From: Comamonas_C sp026954015
Lineage (GTDB): Bacteria > Pseudomonadota > Gammaproteobacteria > Burkholderiales > Burkholderiaceae_C
DNA: 64,000 bases
Direction of reading: 5' to 3'
Assembly (NCBI GenBank): GCA_035063785.1
Contig: JAPSFS010000013.1
Coordinates: forward strand, 14,681 to 78,680
Shown: positions 7,757 to 16,509 of the stretch, piece after piece
Numbering within the stretch: position 1 is the first letter of the stretch
How the letters are laid out: every line of letters begins with the position of its first letter
Notes under the pieces: model-generated
What the model was told of the DNA's origin: nothing
Seen by the model: the letters and a program-made list of their open reading frames with translations, nothing else
Database searches by the model: none
Position numbers and translations under genes: made by a program

Positions 7757-8872
7757 TCACACCCCGAAGTTCCTGAACGCCACGGCGAACACCGCATCCA
7801 CGAGGATCACCATGGTGATCGCGCTCACCACCGACGCGGTCGTGCCCTCGCCCAGGCTCTGCGTGTTGGGCTTCACGTTCAGCCCCCAGTGGCAGCCGAT
7901 GAGCGCAATGCCGACGCCAAACACCACCGATTTGCCCATGGCAACCCACAGGTTGGAGGCGTTGACCGCCAACGGCAGCGCCTGCGCGAAGTACGCGGGC
8001 GAGATGCCCATCGTCAGGTCCGCCGCGAGCATGCCCCCGGCCAGCGCCGCGAGCGTCGTCCACAGCGCCACGAGCGGCATCGCCACCGCCAGCGCGAGCG
8101 CGCGCGGCATCACCAGCCGAAAGCCGTGCGCGATGCCCATCACGCGCATCGCGTCCAGCTCCTCGGTCACGCGCATCACGCCGATCTGCGCGGTGATCGC
8201 CGAGCCCGAGCGCCCCGCGACGAGGATGGCCGCGAGCATGGGCCCGAGCTCGCGGATCAGCGAGATGCCCAGGATGTTCACGATGAAGGCCTCGGCGCCA
8301 AACTGGCGCAACTGCAGGCTCATCAGGTAGGCGAGCACGATGCCGATGAGAAACCCCACGAGCGCGGTGATCGGCAGCGCCGCCGCGCCCATGCGGTAGA
8401 CGTGGCCGGAGAAATCGCGCCACGGCCCGCGCGCGGGCGCACGCACCAGACGCAGCACGTCGAGCAGCAACTGGCCCACGAGCTCGACCATATCGCGCCC
8501 GTAGCGCAGCGCCTGCAGCACCAGCATGCCCAGGTGGTCGATCGGGCGCGAGGGCGCATGCACCTGCGGCTGCTCGGCGGGCGAGAACTGCGCGACGCGC
8601 TCGAGCAGCGCGCGCTGCGCATCGGAGAGCTCCAGGCGCTCGGGCCAGCGCCCGCCCCAGTGCTGCCACAGCACCTGCGCGCCGATATGGTCCAGCCGCC
8701 CAAGCTGCGCCAGGTCCCACGCATCCCCGGCGCCGCAGGCGCGCAACTGGCGCGCGAGCCGCCGCGCCGCGCCGCGGTCGGCGAAGGCCGCGGCCACCCA
8801 GTCGCCCTGCAGACGCGCACAGGACGACGGCGTGCGCTCGCAGACCAGTGACGGTGGTGTGTAGGACGGCAT
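7757..8872 (-). CDS. MlaE-family ABC permease with N-terminal STAS domain
   Basis: A 371-residue permease, longer than the classical MlaE of about 260 because the first 110 or so residues form a STAS-like domain (ARLQGDWVAAA, the alternating LEL-type strands and DAQRALLERV). This does in one chain what the separate MlaB protein does in other systems. The remainder holds the MlaE permease with five or six membrane helices and the family hallmark around IRELGPMLAAILVAGRSGSAITAQIG and VTEELDAMRVMGI. The start at 8872 was chosen over one 29 codons upstream because it gives the usual short lead into the STAS strand. First gene of the lipid-transport operon; it diverges from the GMC oxidoreductase. 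Confidence 0.87.
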   Translation of the reverse strand: MPSYTPPSLVCERTPSSCARLQGDWVAAAFADRGAARRLARQLRACGAGDAWDLAQLGRLDHIGAQVLWQHWGGRWPERLELSDAQRALLERVAQFSPAEQPQVHAPSRPIDHLGMLVLQALRYGRDMVELVGQLLLDVLRLVRAPARGPWRDFSGHVYRMGAAALPITALVGFLIGIVLAYLMSLQLRQFGAEAFIVNILGISLIRELGPMLAAILVAGRSGSAITAQIGVMRVTEELDAMRVMGIAHGFRLVMPRALALAVAMPLVALWTTLAALAGGMLAADLTMGISPAYFAQALPLAVNASNLWVAMGKSVVFGVGIALIGCHWGLNVKPNTQSLGEGTTASVVSAITMVILVDAVFAVAFRNFGV

Positions 8873-9056
8873 GAAGGCGCCAAGTGTCACACAACAGCGC
8901 GGGCGCGCCCATAGGCACCTGGCCCATGAACAAAACCGGCTGTGGCGCCCTTCCATCAAGCGCCGGCAGCTTTCATTTTAAGAGTAACCGGAAAATACTT
9001 CCCCCGCGCCCGGGCGCGTCGCACAATCGGTGCAACCCGACCGCGCCCGTTCCTTC

Positions 9057-10724
9057 ATGAGCAACACCACCTTCGACACCATCATCATCGGCGCCGGCAC
9101 CGCCGGCTCGCTGCTCGCCAACCGGCTCAGCAAGGATCCGCAACGGCGCGTGCTGCTGCTCGAGGCCGGCCCGCGCGACAACTACCACTGGATCCACATC
9201 CCCGTGGGTTACCTCTACTGCATCGGCAACCCGCGCACCGACTGGCTCTACCAGACCGAGCCCGACGCGGGCCTGAACGGCCGCCAGTTGCGCTATCCGC
9301 GCGGCAGGACGCTGGGCGGGTGCTCGAGCATCAACGGCATGCTCTACCTGCGCGGGCAGGCGCAGGACTACGAGCACTGGGCCGACGTGACGGGCGAGGA
9401 CGCCTGGCGCTGGAGCAACGTGCTCGCCACCTTCAAGCGCCACGAAGACCACTGGCGGCTGGACCGGCCCGAGGGCGTGCCCGAAGACTTCAAGCGCCTG
9501 CACGCCAACTTTTCCACCGGCAGCAGCGGCGAGTGGCGCGTGGAGCGCCAGCGCCTGCGCTGGGAGATTCTGGATGCGTTTGCCGCCGCCGCCGTGCAGG
9601 CGGGCATCCCCGCGACCACGGACTTCAACACCGGCAACAACGAGGGCGTGGGCTACTTCGAGGTGAACCAGCGCCGCGGCTGGCGCTGGAACACCGCCAA
9701 GGCCTTCCTGCGCCCCACCTGCGAGGCCCGCGCCAACTGCACCATCTGGACCGGCGCGCAGGCGACGAAGCTCATCGTCACCCACGAGCCCGACGGGCGC
9801 CGGCGCTGCACCGGCGTGCAGGTGCTCAGGGACGGCCAGCAGGTGACGGTGCACGCCGCGCGCGAGGTGGTCCTGAGCGCGGGCTCGATCAACTCGCCGC
9901 AACTGCTGCAGCTCTCGGGCATAGGCCCCGGCGCGCTCCTGCAGCGCCACGGCATCCCGGTGATCCACGACCTGCCCGGCGTGGGCGCCAACCTGCAGGA
10001 CCACCTGCAGATCCGCGCGGTCTTCAAGGTGCAGGGCGTGCCCACGCTCAACACGCTGGTGAGCGACCCCTTCGGCAAGGCCTGGATCGGGCTGCAGTAC
10101 CTCTTCACGCGCAGCGGCCCGATGAGCATGGCGCCCTCGCAGCTCGGCGCGTTCACGCGCTCCGGCCCCGAGCGCGAGCGGCCCAATCTGGAATTTCACG
10201 TGCAGCCGCTGTCGCTCGATGCCTTCGGCGAGCCGCTGCACGAGTTCCCCGCCTTCACCGCCAGCGTGTGCAACCTGCAGCCCACGAGCCGCGGCAGCGT
10301 GCAGATCAGGAGCGCCAACTTCAAGGACGCGCCCGCGATCGCGCCCAACTACCTGTCCACGCCCGAAGACCGTTTGATTGCCGCCAACAGCCTGCGCATC
10401 ACGCGCCGCATCGCCGCGCAACCGGCGCTGGCGCGCTACCGGCCCGAGGAATACAAGCCCGGCGTGCAGTTCCAGAGCGACGAAGACCTCGCGCGCCTGG
10501 CGGGCGACATCGCCACCACCATCTTTCACCCCGTGGGCACCACGCGCATGGGCCGCGCGGACGACCCGCAGGCGGTGCTCGACGCCCGCCTGCGCGTGCG
10601 CGGCGTCGAGGGCCTGCGCGTGGTGGACGCGGGCGCCATGCCCACGATCACGAGCGGCAACACCAACAGCCCCACGCTCATGATGGCCGAGATGGCGGCG
10701 CAATGGATGACCGCTGACCGATAG
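9057..10724 (+). CDS. GMC-family oxidoreductase (choline dehydrogenase-like)
   Basis: A 555-residue FAD flavoprotein of the glucose-methanol-choline family, oxidising an alcohol to an aldehyde or ketone. The ADP-binding motif IIIGAGTAGSLLANRLS is near the N-terminus, GMC signature 1 is PRGRTLGGCSSINGMLYLRG (about residues 82-101), signature 2 is GSINSPQLLQLSGIGP, and the C-terminal catalytic segment runs through HPVGTTRMG and TSGNTNSPTLMMAE with the His/Asn pair. An earlier in-frame ATG (9030) would add nine residues before the family's usual start. No betaine-aldehyde partner is adjacent, so the substrate is probably another primary alcohol. Confidence 0.9.
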   Translation: MSNTTFDTIIIGAGTAGSLLANRLSKDPQRRVLLLEAGPRDNYHWIHIPVGYLYCIGNPRTDWLYQTEPDAGLNGRQLRYPRGRTLGGCSSINGMLYLRGQAQDYEHWADVTGEDAWRWSNVLATFKRHEDHWRLDRPEGVPEDFKRLHANFSTGSSGEWRVERQRLRWEILDAFAAAAVQAGIPATTDFNTGNNEGVGYFEVNQRRGWRWNTAKAFLRPTCEARANCTIWTGAQATKLIVTHEPDGRRRCTGVQVLRDGQQVTVHAAREVVLSAGSINSPQLLQLSGIGPGALLQRHGIPVIHDLPGVGANLQDHLQIRAVFKVQGVPTLNTLVSDPFGKAWIGLQYLFTRSGPMSMAPSQLGAFTRSGPERERPNLEFHVQPLSLDAFGEPLHEFPAFTASVCNLQPTSRGSVQIRSANFKDAPAIAPNYLSTPEDRLIAANSLRITRRIAAQPALARYRPEEYKPGVQFQSDEDLARLAGDIATTIFHPVGTTRMGRADDPQAVLDARLRVRGVEGLRVVDAGAMPTITSGNTNSPTLMMAEMAAQWMTADR

Positions 10725-10727
10725 TCG

Positions 10728-10754
10728 CGCTATTCGGGAAAATCCCGATGCGCG
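10728..10754. other. Extended dyad after the GMC gene
   Basis: TCGGGA-AAA-TCCCGA forms a perfect 6-bp stem that continues outward, with interruptions, into GCGC arms. There is no U-tract, so it may be a protein-binding site or an RNA-end hairpin rather than a terminator. Confidence 0.35.
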
Positions 10755-10770
10755 TCCAGGCGCCGCTGAC

Positions 10771-10889
10771 TATAGTCTTGGCCACTCCGGGTGCGACGAC
10801 ACGTGCCCCGCGAGGGCCGGGGAGACACCACCAGCAAGACCATCCCATCAGAATATGACAAGGCGCCCACCAAGAGGCGCCGCTTTTTT
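10771..10889 (+). ncRNA. Possible small RNA between the GMC and TSUP genes
   Basis: A -10-like TATAGT at 10771 is followed by about 110 non-coding bases that include a CCCCG-CGAGGGC-CGGGG hairpin and end in an intrinsic terminator at 10862-10889. The upstream -35 is weak. It does not match the conserved core of 4.5S RNA, and I do not recognise it as 6S, tmRNA or RNase P RNA. It may equally be only the 3' end of a longer transcript from the GMC gene. Confidence 0.3.
10862..10889 (+). terminator. Intrinsic terminator 1
   Basis: Stem GGCGCC / GGCGCC with loop CACCAAGA, followed by GC and six T. It reads in the direction of the GMC gene. Confidence 0.7.
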
Positions 10890-10891
10890 CC

Positions 10892-10919
10892 AAGCACCTG
10901 CATGTCGGGTGCTTTTTTT
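10892..10919 (+). terminator. Intrinsic terminator 2, in tandem
   Basis: Stem AAGCACC / GGTGCTT with a loop around TGCATGTCG, followed by five more T. It lies three bases behind terminator 1 and two bases before the 161-bp element that precedes the TSUP gene. Confidence 0.7.
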
Positions 10920-10921
10920 AT

Positions 10922-11082
10922 GGCGGCGCTGAATGAGCCCCCGCGATGTGGCGCCCCCTGCAGGGGGATGGGATGCAAGACGCAACACGCAGACATGGCC
11001 CCAGCCATGGCGCGCATGTGCAACGCCGCAGACCGCCCCGGGCAGGGATGCGACGCGCGCAAGGGGCTTGTTCAGCGTCGCC
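10922..11082. repeat. 161-bp palindromic element, copy 2
   Basis: The ends are GGCGGCGCTGAATGAGCCC (10922-10940) and GGGCTTGTTCAGCGTCGCC (11064-11082). They pair at 16 of 19 positions, and the three remaining pairs would be G-U wobbles in RNA. The central hairpin CATGGC-CCCA-GCCATG is at 10994-11009, again at the exact midpoint. It fills most of the space between the tandem terminators and the TSUP gene. The central block matches copy 1 read on the opposite strand. Confidence 0.85.
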
Positions 11083-11111
11083 TTTATCGCGGCGGTGCGA
11101 GAATCCGCACG

Positions 11112-11870
11112 ATGGATGCCGTCATCGTTGCGCTGGCCTCGCTGCTGGCCGGGTTTGTCGATTCGATCGTGGGCGGCGGCGGCCTCATCCTGCTGCCCGC
11201 GCTGTTCGCCACCTACCCCGCGGCCCTGCCCGGCGACCTGCTGGGCACCAACAAGAGTGCCGCCATCTGGGGCACCGGCGTCGCCACGGCGCAATACGCA
11301 CGGCGCGTGCAGATCCGCTGGCCCGCGATGCTCCCGGCCGCGCTCACCGCCTTCGTCGGCGCCTTCGCCGGCGCCTGGGTGGTCACGCTGATCTCGGCCG
11401 ACATCCTGCGCAAGCTCCTGCCCGCGATCCTCGTTGCGCTGCTCGCCTACACGCTGGCACGCAAGGACCTGGGAAGGGTGCATGCGCCGCTGCTGGCGCT
11501 GCGCGCCGAGCGCCTCGTGGCCTGCGTGATCGGCGCGGTCATCGGTTTCTACGACGGCTTCTTCGGGCCGGGCACGGGCAGCTTCCTGGTCTTTCTCTTC
11601 GTGCGCTTTCTCGGCTACGATTTCCTCAACGCCTCGGTCTCGGCCAAGCTGCTCAACCTCTCGACCAACGCCTCCTCGCTCATCCTCTTTGCCGCCAAGG
11701 GCCACGTGTGGTGGCATCTCACACTCTGGCTGGCGCTGGCCAACGTGGTCGGCAGCGTGCTCGGCGCGCGCCTGGCGCTCAGGCACGGCGCGGGTTTTGT
11801 GCGCTGGATTTTCATCGCCGTCGTCGGCGTGCTGATCCTCAAGACCGGCTACGACGCGTTCCTGCGCTAG
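11112..11870 (+). CDS. TSUP-family membrane permease (TauE/SafE, YfcA-like)
   Basis: A 252-residue inner-membrane protein with seven or eight hydrophobic helices and the duplicated TSUP motif: GFVDSIVGGGGLILLPAL in the first half and GFYDGFFGPGTGSFLVFLFV in the second. Family members export or import small organosulfur or sulfite anions; the substrate here is unknown. The start at 11112 opens directly on the first helix. The 30 bases upstream follow the 161-bp element, so any promoter must lie in or before the element. It converges on mrdA with a 7-bp gap. Confidence 0.85.
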   Translation: MDAVIVALASLLAGFVDSIVGGGGLILLPALFATYPAALPGDLLGTNKSAAIWGTGVATAQYARRVQIRWPAMLPAALTAFVGAFAGAWVVTLISADILRKLLPAILVALLAYTLARKDLGRVHAPLLALRAERLVACVIGAVIGFYDGFFGPGTGSFLVFLFVRFLGYDFLNASVSAKLLNLSTNASSLILFAAKGHVWWHLTLWLALANVVGSVLGARLALRHGAGFVRWIFIAVVGVLILKTGYDAFLR

Positions 11871-11877
11871 AACCGCC

Positions 11878-13821
11878 CTATGGGCGCACCGGCAGCTCGA
11901 CCTCGTCCACGCGCCGGGGCGTGCCGATCGGCACGGTGGCCTGGCCGCGCGCCACCGCGGCGATGTCTTCCTCGCTCGGGTACTGGCCAAGCAGCCAGTA
12001 GTCGAACACGCGCCGCACGATGGGCGCTGCCGCCGCCGCGCCGAAGCCCGCGTTCTCCACGATCAGCGCCACCGCGATCTGCGGGTCTTCCAGCGGCGCG
12101 AACGCGGCGAAGAGCGAGTGGTCGCGCTGGTGCTCCTCCATGAGCCTGGCGTTGTAGCGCACGTTGCGCCCCAGGCTCACCGCCTGCGCGGTGCCGGTCT
12201 TGCCGGCCGAGCTATAGGGCGCGCCCGCGAAGATGCGCCTGCCCGTGCCGGCCTGGTTCACCGCGGCCAGCGCGCTGCGCACGATGTCGAGGTCTCGCGG
12301 CCGAAAGCCCAACGCCTCGCCGGCGGGCATGGGCACGGGCGTGACAGCGCCAGTCACCGCGTCGCGCACCGACCGCGCCACGTGCGGCGTGTAGCGCGTG
12401 CCCCCGTTGGCCAGCACCGACTCGGCCAGCGCCAGTTGCAGCATCGTGAAGCTGTTGTAGCCCTGTCCGATGCCGAGAGACACCGTCTCGCCGGGGAACC
12501 ACTTCTTCATCTCGGCGCGCTTGTACGCGTTCTTCTTCCACTCGGTGCTGGGCAGGATGCCGCGCACCTCGCCGCCCAGATCGATGCCGGTGAGCTGCCC
12601 GAACCCGAGCGGCGCCATGAAGTCGTGGATCGCGTTCACGCCCATGTCCACGGCGAGCGAATAGAAGTACGTATTGCTCGAATACTGGATGGCGCGCGTC
12701 ATGTCCACGCCGCCCAGCCCCCCCTCGTGGCTGCGGAACGTGCGCCCGCCGAAGTTGAAATACCCCGGGTCGTTGATCACCAGCCTCGGGTCGCGCTTGC
12801 CCAGTTGCAGCGCGGCCAGCGCCATGAACGGCTTGTAGGTGGAGCCCGGCGGGTAGGTGCCGCGCAGCGCGCGGTTGAGCAGCGGCTTGTCGATCGACTC
12901 GTTGAGCGCCTGCCAGCTCTCCTGGTCTATGCCTTCGACGAAGAGGTTGGGGTCGAACGTGGGCTTGGACACCAGCGCCAGCACCTCGCCGCTGCGCGGA
13001 TCGAGCGCCACGAGCGCGCCGCGCCGATCGCCGTACAGGTCCTCGACCATCTTCTGCAGCTTGATGTCGATCGAGAGGATCACCGTGCCACCCGGCGTGG
13101 CCGGGTGGTTTTCCAGCCGCCGCACCGCGTAGCCGCCGGCCGAGGTTTCCAGCAGTTCCACGCCGGTCTGGCCGTGCAGGGTCGCCTCGTAGCTTTGCTC
13201 GACGCCGAGCTTGCCGACGTAGTCCGTGCCGCGGTAGTTGGCCGCGTCGTCGGTGTCCTCGATGCGCTCCTTCTCCTTCTGGTTGATGCGACCGATGTAG
13301 CCGATGGCGTGGCTGCCGATCTCGCCCAGCGGGTAGGTGCGAAACAGCCGCGCCTTGATCTCCACGCCGGGAAAGCGCCAGTGCTGCGCCGCAAAGCGCG
13401 CCACCTCCTCGTCCGTGAGGCGCGTGCGGATCGGCAGCGAGTCGAAGCGCCGCGACTCGTCCATGAGGCGCTTGAAGCGGCGCTTGTCGCGCGGCTGGAT
13501 TTCGACGATGGTCGACAGCGCCGCAATCGTCGCATCCACGTCGAGCGCACGCGAGGGCGTGATCTCCAGCGTGTAGGCCGAATAGTTGGTCGCGAGCACG
13601 ACGCCGTTGCGGTCCAGGATTTCTCCGCGCATCGGCACGATGGGCACCACCGCGGTGCGGTTGCTCTCGGCCTGCTCGGCCAGGTCGTCGTAGCGCACCA
13701 CCTGCAGCACGTACAGGCGCCACGCGATGAGCGCGAACGCCACGAGCACGAGCGCGCCCACGGCCGCCAGTCGCAGGCGAAAGCGCCCGACGTCCGCCTG
13801 GGCGTTGCGCAGTTCATCCAT
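11878..13821 (-). CDS. mrdA: Peptidoglycan transpeptidase PBP2
   Basis: A 647-residue elongation-specific class B penicillin-binding protein. A single membrane anchor lies at about residues 18-40, the PBP dimerisation domain at about 60-230, and the transpeptidase domain follows with all three active-site motifs: STYK (327-330), SSN (381-383) and KTG (541-543). It works with RodA, MreB, MreC and MreD in side-wall synthesis. The ATG at 13821 overlaps the mreD stop as TGATG; a GTG one codon earlier is also possible. No rodA gene follows: the next gene is the convergent TSUP gene, so rodA must be elsewhere. Confidence 0.95.
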   Translation of the reverse strand: MDELRNAQADVGRFRLRLAAVGALVLVAFALIAWRLYVLQVVRYDDLAEQAESNRTAVVPIVPMRGEILDRNGVVLATNYSAYTLEITPSRALDVDATIAALSTIVEIQPRDKRRFKRLMDESRRFDSLPIRTRLTDEEVARFAAQHWRFPGVEIKARLFRTYPLGEIGSHAIGYIGRINQKEKERIEDTDDAANYRGTDYVGKLGVEQSYEATLHGQTGVELLETSAGGYAVRRLENHPATPGGTVILSIDIKLQKMVEDLYGDRRGALVALDPRSGEVLALVSKPTFDPNLFVEGIDQESWQALNESIDKPLLNRALRGTYPPGSTYKPFMALAALQLGKRDPRLVINDPGYFNFGGRTFRSHEGGLGGVDMTRAIQYSSNTYFYSLAVDMGVNAIHDFMAPLGFGQLTGIDLGGEVRGILPSTEWKKNAYKRAEMKKWFPGETVSLGIGQGYNSFTMLQLALAESVLANGGTRYTPHVARSVRDAVTGAVTPVPMPAGEALGFRPRDLDIVRSALAAVNQAGTGRRIFAGAPYSSAGKTGTAQAVSLGRNVRYNARLMEEHQRDHSLFAAFAPLEDPQIAVALIVENAGFGAAAAAPIVRRVFDYWLLGQYPSEEDIAAVARGQATVPIGTPRRVDEVELPVRP

Positions 13822-14339
13822 CACAGCGGGCGGTTGTCATCCTGGTCGGGCGGGCGCCGCTGCGGCGCGAGCAGCAGCACGCTTGCCAGCGGCCAGATCA
13901 GCGCTTCGAGCAGCGGCGCGGCGAGGCTGCTCCAGCCCGGCACCACCCCCGCACCCAGCAGCCGCAGCACGAGCAGCAGCACATGCGCGCCGACGAACAG
14001 CGGCAGCAGCTGCAGCGCCTGCGCGAAGGGGCCGAACCACAGCAGGCGCCGCTGCAGGAGCTGCACGCCGAACACCAGCGCGCAATAGACCAGCGCGTGC
14101 TGCCCCAGCAGCGTGGACTGGTGCACGTCGATGCACAACCCGAGCACGAACGCCACGCCCATGCCGACGCGCTGCGGCTGGTGCATGCCCCAGAACGCGA
14201 GCAGCACCATGAGCCAGTCGGGCGTCCACGCCACGCGCCCGAGCGGCAGCAGGTCAAGCGCGAGCGCCACGAGCAGGCTCGCCACGATGAACGCCGGGCT
14301 GACCGGAAGCAGCAGCTGCTGGCCCTTGGGCAGGATCAC
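13821..14339 (-). CDS. mreD: Rod shape-determining protein MreD
   Basis: A 172-residue hydrophobic inner-membrane protein with five or six helices, of normal length for beta-proteobacterial MreD. It links MreC and MreB to the elongation machinery. It starts with GTG at 14339, overlapping the mreC stop as GTGA, so the mreC-mreD-mrdA genes are translationally coupled. The C-terminal QRRPPDQDDNRPL tail is polar and cytoplasmic. Confidence 0.92.
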   Translation of the reverse strand: MILPKGQQLLLPVSPAFIVASLLVALALDLLPLGRVAWTPDWLMVLLAFWGMHQPQRVGMGVAFVLGLCIDVHQSTLLGQHALVYCALVFGVQLLQRRLLWFGPFAQALQLLPLFVGAHVLLLVLRLLGAGVVPGWSSLAAPLLEALIWPLASVLLLAPQRRPPDQDDNRPL

Positions 14340-15247
14340 GGCTGTGCTCCACCACCGTCCGCCGCGGCCGTATCGGCGCCGGGTTCGCCCTGGTCCACGG
14401 GGCGCAGCAGCATCACGTAGCGCGCGCCCTGCATCTGCGCCAACGGCGCGCAGTAGATGCGTGCGAAGGTGGAATCGGCCCGGCGCTCGATGTGCACCAC
14501 GCGTGCCACCTGCAGGCCCGGCGGGTAGACACCGTCCACGCCGCTCGTGGTGAGCAGGTCACCCTCCTGCACGTCGGCGTTGCCGGGCATGAAGCGCAGC
14601 TCCATGCCGCCGCCGTGGCTCGCAAGCGGATCGCCGTAGGCGACGCTGCGCGCGCCGGTGCGCACGTTGAGCACGGGGATCGTCTGCTCGCGGTCGATCA
14701 GCAGCGTGACCTCGCTGCGCATGGGAAATACGCGCGTCACCTGCCCCAGCACGCCCCGCGCATCCACCACCGGCGAGCCCGGCTGCACGCCGGCCAGCCG
14801 ACCCCGGTCCACGGTCACGCGGCGCGCAAACGGGTCGGCCGTGTCGTAGAGCACCTCTGCCGCGAGCGCCGGCGTTTGGAGCCGCGCGCGCAGCGCCAGC
14901 AGATCGCGCAACTGCGTGTTCTCGCGCTGCAGCTGCTCGGTCGCGCCCGCACGCACCGCCATCTGCGCCATCTGGCGACGCGTCTCTTCAAGCGCCTCGC
15001 GCGCCTCTTCGATCGACTGGAAATACCCCGCGCCGTGCTGCACCAGCGCCACCGGCTGCAGCATCAGCCACTGCAGCGGGTAGAGCACCGTGGCGACGAC
15101 CTGGCGCACCGGCTCGGTGACGTGAAAGCGTGCGTCGGCCACCATGAAAAACAGCGCCAGAGCGCTGTACAGAACCAGACGCGAAAGGGCCGAGGGCCCT
15201 TGCCGCATGAAGGGCGGGGCCTTGCGCTCCAGGGTTCCCAGAGGCAT
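14336..15247 (-). CDS. mreC: Rod shape-determining protein MreC
   Basis: A 303-residue bitopic protein with a short cytoplasmic N-terminus, one membrane helix (about residues 20-42), a coiled-coil (about 70-120, EEAREALEETRRQMAQM and the following heptads) and a periplasmic beta-barrel domain with TVDRGRLAGVQPGSPVVDARGVLGQV, a typical MreC signature. It links MreB inside the cell to PBP2 outside. The gene lies 16 bp behind mreB in the same operon. The last 15 residues are Asp/Ala/Gly-rich. Confidence 0.95.
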   Translation of the reverse strand: MPLGTLERKAPPFMRQGPSALSRLVLYSALALFFMVADARFHVTEPVRQVVATVLYPLQWLMLQPVALVQHGAGYFQSIEEAREALEETRRQMAQMAVRAGATEQLQRENTQLRDLLALRARLQTPALAAEVLYDTADPFARRVTVDRGRLAGVQPGSPVVDARGVLGQVTRVFPMRSEVTLLIDREQTIPVLNVRTGARSVAYGDPLASHGGGMELRFMPGNADVQEGDLLTTSGVDGVYPPGLQVARVVHIERRADSTFARIYCAPLAQMQGARYVMLLRPVDQGEPGADTAAADGGGAQP

Positions 15248-15263
15248 GCGCGCGGCCCCGCGA

Positions 15264-16307
15264 TCAATCGCTGGTGAAGATGCCGCCCTGGCGATCGAGT
15301 CGGTCCAGTGCCATGCCGCAGCCGCGCACGACGCAGGTGAGCGGCTCCTCGGCCACCAGCACCGGCAGCCCGGTTTCCTCGGCCAGCAGGCGGTCGAGGT
15401 CGCGCAGCAGCGCGCCGCCGCCGGTGAGCATCATGCCGCGGTCGGCGATGTCGGCGCCGAGCTCGGGCGGCGTCTGCTCGAGCGCGTTCTTCACCGCCGA
15501 GACGATCTGGTTGAGCGGCTCGGTCAGTGCCTCGAGCACCTCGTTGCTGGATATCGTGAAGCTGCGCGGCACGCCCTCGGAGAGGTTGCGACCCTTGACC
15601 TCCATCTCGCGCACCTCGCTGCCGGGGAAGGCCGAGCCGATCTGCTTCTTGATCGCTTCGGCGGTGGGCTCGCCTATCAGCATGCCGTAGTTGCGGCGGA
15701 TGTAGTTGATGATGGATTCGTCGAAGTTGTCGCCGCCTACGCGCACGCTCCCCTTGTAGACCATGCCGCCGAGCGAGATCACGCCGACCTCCGTGGTGCC
15801 GCCGCCCACGTCCACGACCATGGAGCCGCTCGCCTCGTTGACCGGCAGCCCGGCGCCTATGCCCGCGGCCATGGGCTCCTCGATGAGGTAGACGGCGGTG
15901 GCACCCGCGGCCTCGGCCGCATCCTTGATCGCGCGGCGCTCGACCTGCGTGGAGCCGCAGGGCACGCAGATGATGATGCGCGGGCTGGGCGTGAGCACGC
16001 TGCGCGGGTGCACCATCTTGATGAACTGCTTGATCATCTGCTCGGTGATCACGAAGTCGGCGATCACGCCGTCCTTCATCGGGCGGATGGCCTCGATGTT
16101 GCCCGGCACCTTGCCGAGCATGGCCTTGGCCTCCCTGCCCACGGCCTGGATGACCTTCTTGCCGTGCGGCCCGCCCTCGTGGCGGATCGCGACCACCGAG
16201 GGCTCGTCGAGCACCAGGCCCTTGTCACGCGCGAAAATCAGGGTGTTGGCCGTGCCCAGGTCGATGGCCAGGTCGGTGGAAAAATACCGACGGAATGCTC
16301 CGAACAT
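15264..16307 (-). CDS. mreB: Actin-like cell-shape protein MreB
   Basis: A 347-residue bacterial actin. Phosphate-1 motif IDLGTANTLI, phosphate-2 motif MVVDVGGGTTEVGVISLGG and the adenosine motif MLTGGGALLRDLDRLL are all present. MreB filaments guide lateral peptidoglycan synthesis. The ATG at 16307 gives the standard opening MFGAFRRYFSTDLAIDLG; an upstream in-frame ATG would add seven unrelated residues. It heads the mreBCD-mrdA operon, which diverges from gatCAB across a 202-bp gap that must hold both promoters. Confidence 0.97.
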   Translation of the reverse strand: MFGAFRRYFSTDLAIDLGTANTLIFARDKGLVLDEPSVVAIRHEGGPHGKKVIQAVGREAKAMLGKVPGNIEAIRPMKDGVIADFVITEQMIKQFIKMVHPRSVLTPSPRIIICVPCGSTQVERRAIKDAAEAAGATAVYLIEEPMAAGIGAGLPVNEASGSMVVDVGGGTTEVGVISLGGMVYKGSVRVGGDNFDESIINYIRRNYGMLIGEPTAEAIKKQIGSAFPGSEVREMEVKGRNLSEGVPRSFTISSNEVLEALTEPLNQIVSAVKNALEQTPPELGADIADRGMMLTGGGALLRDLDRLLAEETGLPVLVAEEPLTCVVRGCGMALDRLDRQGGIFTSD

Positions 16308-16509
16308 GCGGGAATCCTTCTCCGGCACGGCATGCGCGTCGGCCTGCCGTCGCCGTAAACTGTGGTGTGAGGAATGCTTTTTCGCTCAATGACCAGCGCG
16401 GCGCGGGGTATTGCGGCAAAGCCGGGATAATACCGCATCCCCTGTGAATAACTTCACGCGGCACGCAGCCGTTTGCAGCGGTTACAAGCCGTTGCGACCA
16501 CCCCACCCC

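Noticed and set aside
10780..10890. 4.5S, 6S or tmRNA as identity of the transcribed gap
   Set aside because: The conserved core words of 4.5S RNA and tmRNA are absent, and I could not fit the open-bubble shape of 6S RNA; only an unassigned small RNA remains possible.
10855..10932. 25-codon open frame in the gap before the TSUP gene
   Set aside because: It starts without a ribosome site and runs through both terminators and into the 161-bp element.
12118..14088. Long open frame on the plus strand opposite mrdA and mreD (656 codons)
   Set aside because: It is antisense to genes with complete family motifs; the composition (Arg/His/Ala/Gln-rich) is that of a GC-rich shadow frame and no domain is visible.
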